A stretch of DNA of 32,760 bases, taken from the NCBI GenBank assembly GCA_020848635.1, contig JADLHS010000155.1, positions 1 to 32,760 of the forward strand. Reading direction: 5' to 3'. Below the pieces are notes generated by a model. It was not told where the DNA came from. It made no database searches and worked only from the letters and a program-made list of their open reading frames with translations. Positions 32,038 to 32,760 of the stretch are shown here, in pieces. Within the stretch, counting starts at the first letter, position 1; every line of letters begins with the position of its first letter. A program made the translations under genes and the position numbers. The stretch comes from Limisphaerales bacterium (GTDB lineage Bacteria; Verrucomicrobiota; Verrucomicrobiia; Limisphaerales; JADLHS01).

Positions 32038-32760
32038 TCAAAACCGAAGATGCTTCACCGTCTGGCCGCGATTGATGAGTTGGTGGAGGGAATCAATCCC
32101 AATGCGCAGATGCTTGTCGAGGTATTCCTTCGTCACCTTCTGGTCGCTTGTGGCGGTTTTTACTCCTTCAGACACCATGGGTTGATCCGATACCAGCAAG
32201 AGCGCCCCGGTGGGAATTTCGTTGAAAAAACCTGTAACGAAAATCGTCGCCGTCTCCATGTCAATCCCGATACAGCGAAGCTGGCGCAGATACTTCTTGA
32301 ACTTCTCGTCGTGTTCCCAAACGCGGCGGTTGGTGGTGTAAACGGTGCCCGTCCAGTAATCCCGCTGGTGATCCCGGATCGTGGTGGATATCGCCTTCTG
32401 CAGGCTGAACGCCGGCAACGCGGGCACTTCCGGCGGGAAGTAGTCATTCGACGCGCCTTCGCCACGAATGGCCGCTATCGGCAAAATGAGATCTCCCAGA
32501 TTCGTCACATGTTTCAACCCGCCGCACTTGCCGAGAAACAAAACAGCCTTTGGCGCAATGGCATGCAATAAATCCATCACTGTCGCCGCGCTGGCGCTGC
32601 CCATGCCGAAATTGATGATCGTGATCCCGCCGGCGGTGGCGTTAGGCATGGGGCGATCCTCCCCACGCACGGGCACGTTGTGCCATTGGGCGAACCGGCG
32701 GACGTAGTTGTTAAAGTTTACGAGTAGAATGTGTCCGCCAAATTCCTTGAGCGGGGTGCC
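32038..32760 (-). CDS. amn: AMP nucleosidase (N-terminus beyond window)
   Basis: The open frame continues to the right edge, so the gene is cut; the 240 residues visible are the C-terminal catalytic half, about half of E. coli Amn (484 residues). The enzyme hydrolyses AMP to adenine and ribose 5-phosphate. Seen are FNNYVRRFAQWHNVPV, ITIINFGMGSASAATVMDLL, AVLFLGKCGGLK, ILPIAAIRGEGASNDYFPPE, YTTNRRVWEHDEKF, GIDMETATIFVTGFF, the catalytic LLLVSDQPM, and the usual final TVKHLRF. These match Amn of the nucleoside phosphorylase fold along their length. A GTG within the frame at 32676 is internal, not the start. waaA follows after 59 bases. Confidence 0.96.
   Translation of the reverse strand, partial: GTPLKEFGGHILLVNFNNYVRRFAQWHNVPVRGEDRPMPNATAGGITIINFGMGSASAATVMDLLHAIAPKAVLFLGKCGGLKHVTNLGDLILPIAAIRGEGASNDYFPPEVPALPAFSLQKAISTTIRDHQRDYWTGTVYTTNRRVWEHDEKFKKYLRQLRCIGIDMETATIFVTGFFNEIPTGALLLVSDQPMVSEGVKTATSDQKVTKEYLDKHLRIGIDSLHQLINRGQTVKHLRF

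Overview
The window looks like part of a Verrucomicrobiota chromosome (Pedosphaera/Limisphaerales type). The evidence is a GC-rich sequence (judged by eye), two tandem-DUF1080 proteins, Tat-exported Gfo/Idh/MocA oxidoreductases, hydroxypyruvate-isomerase-like and AP-endonuclease-2-like TIM barrels, DUF5069, CotH proteins with EF-hand and glycine-rich segments, and few strong Shine-Dalgarno sites. No phage, insertion sequence, CRISPR array, rRNA or tRNA was seen. Phylum assignment is inference from family content.

Bases 1-11300 are a sugar-oriented region: a hydroxypyruvate isomerase-like protein cut by the left edge (-), a Tat-exported Mn-type superoxide dismutase (-), a RhaB-like FGGY protein with altered catalytic residues (+), DUF5069 (-), an exported beta-helix protein resembling GH141 (-), and, divergent from it, a tight operon of a DUF1080 lipoprotein and two Tat-exported oxidoreductases (+). 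A TIM-barrel sugar isomerase/epimerase (-) converges on the operon. Together these suggest extracytoplasmic handling of plant or algal polysaccharide sugars.

Bases 11500-18030 hold a polytopic membrane protein of unknown function (+), a LytS-like histidine kinase/LytTR regulator pair (-), a secreted EF-hand protein with its own terminator (-), a protein made of four helical repeats at an exact 50-residue period (+), a small conserved-looking hypothetical (+), a long imperfect palindrome, and a FlxA-like coiled-coil gene broken by one in-frame TAG (-).

Bases 18364-21587 hold the most interesting locus: a VTC-type polyphosphate polymerase domain with its catalytic residues intact, a DUF4956 membrane protein overlapping it by 16 bases, and an exported EF-hand/CotH-type kinase. 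These families are often found together but their joint function is not established; one testable idea is polyphosphate made inside, passed through DUF4956, and used outside. A G-U-rich hairpin and a second tandem-DUF1080 protein follow.

Bases 23222-26400 hold an operon of a ROK/ASKHA protein, a PIG-L deacetylase and guanine deaminase, then a structured untranslated stretch and a strong intrinsic terminator. Bases 26449-32760 are housekeeping: ribE, ribD, purU (-), a PilT/PilU ATPase (+), waaA (-) and amn (-, cut by the right edge).
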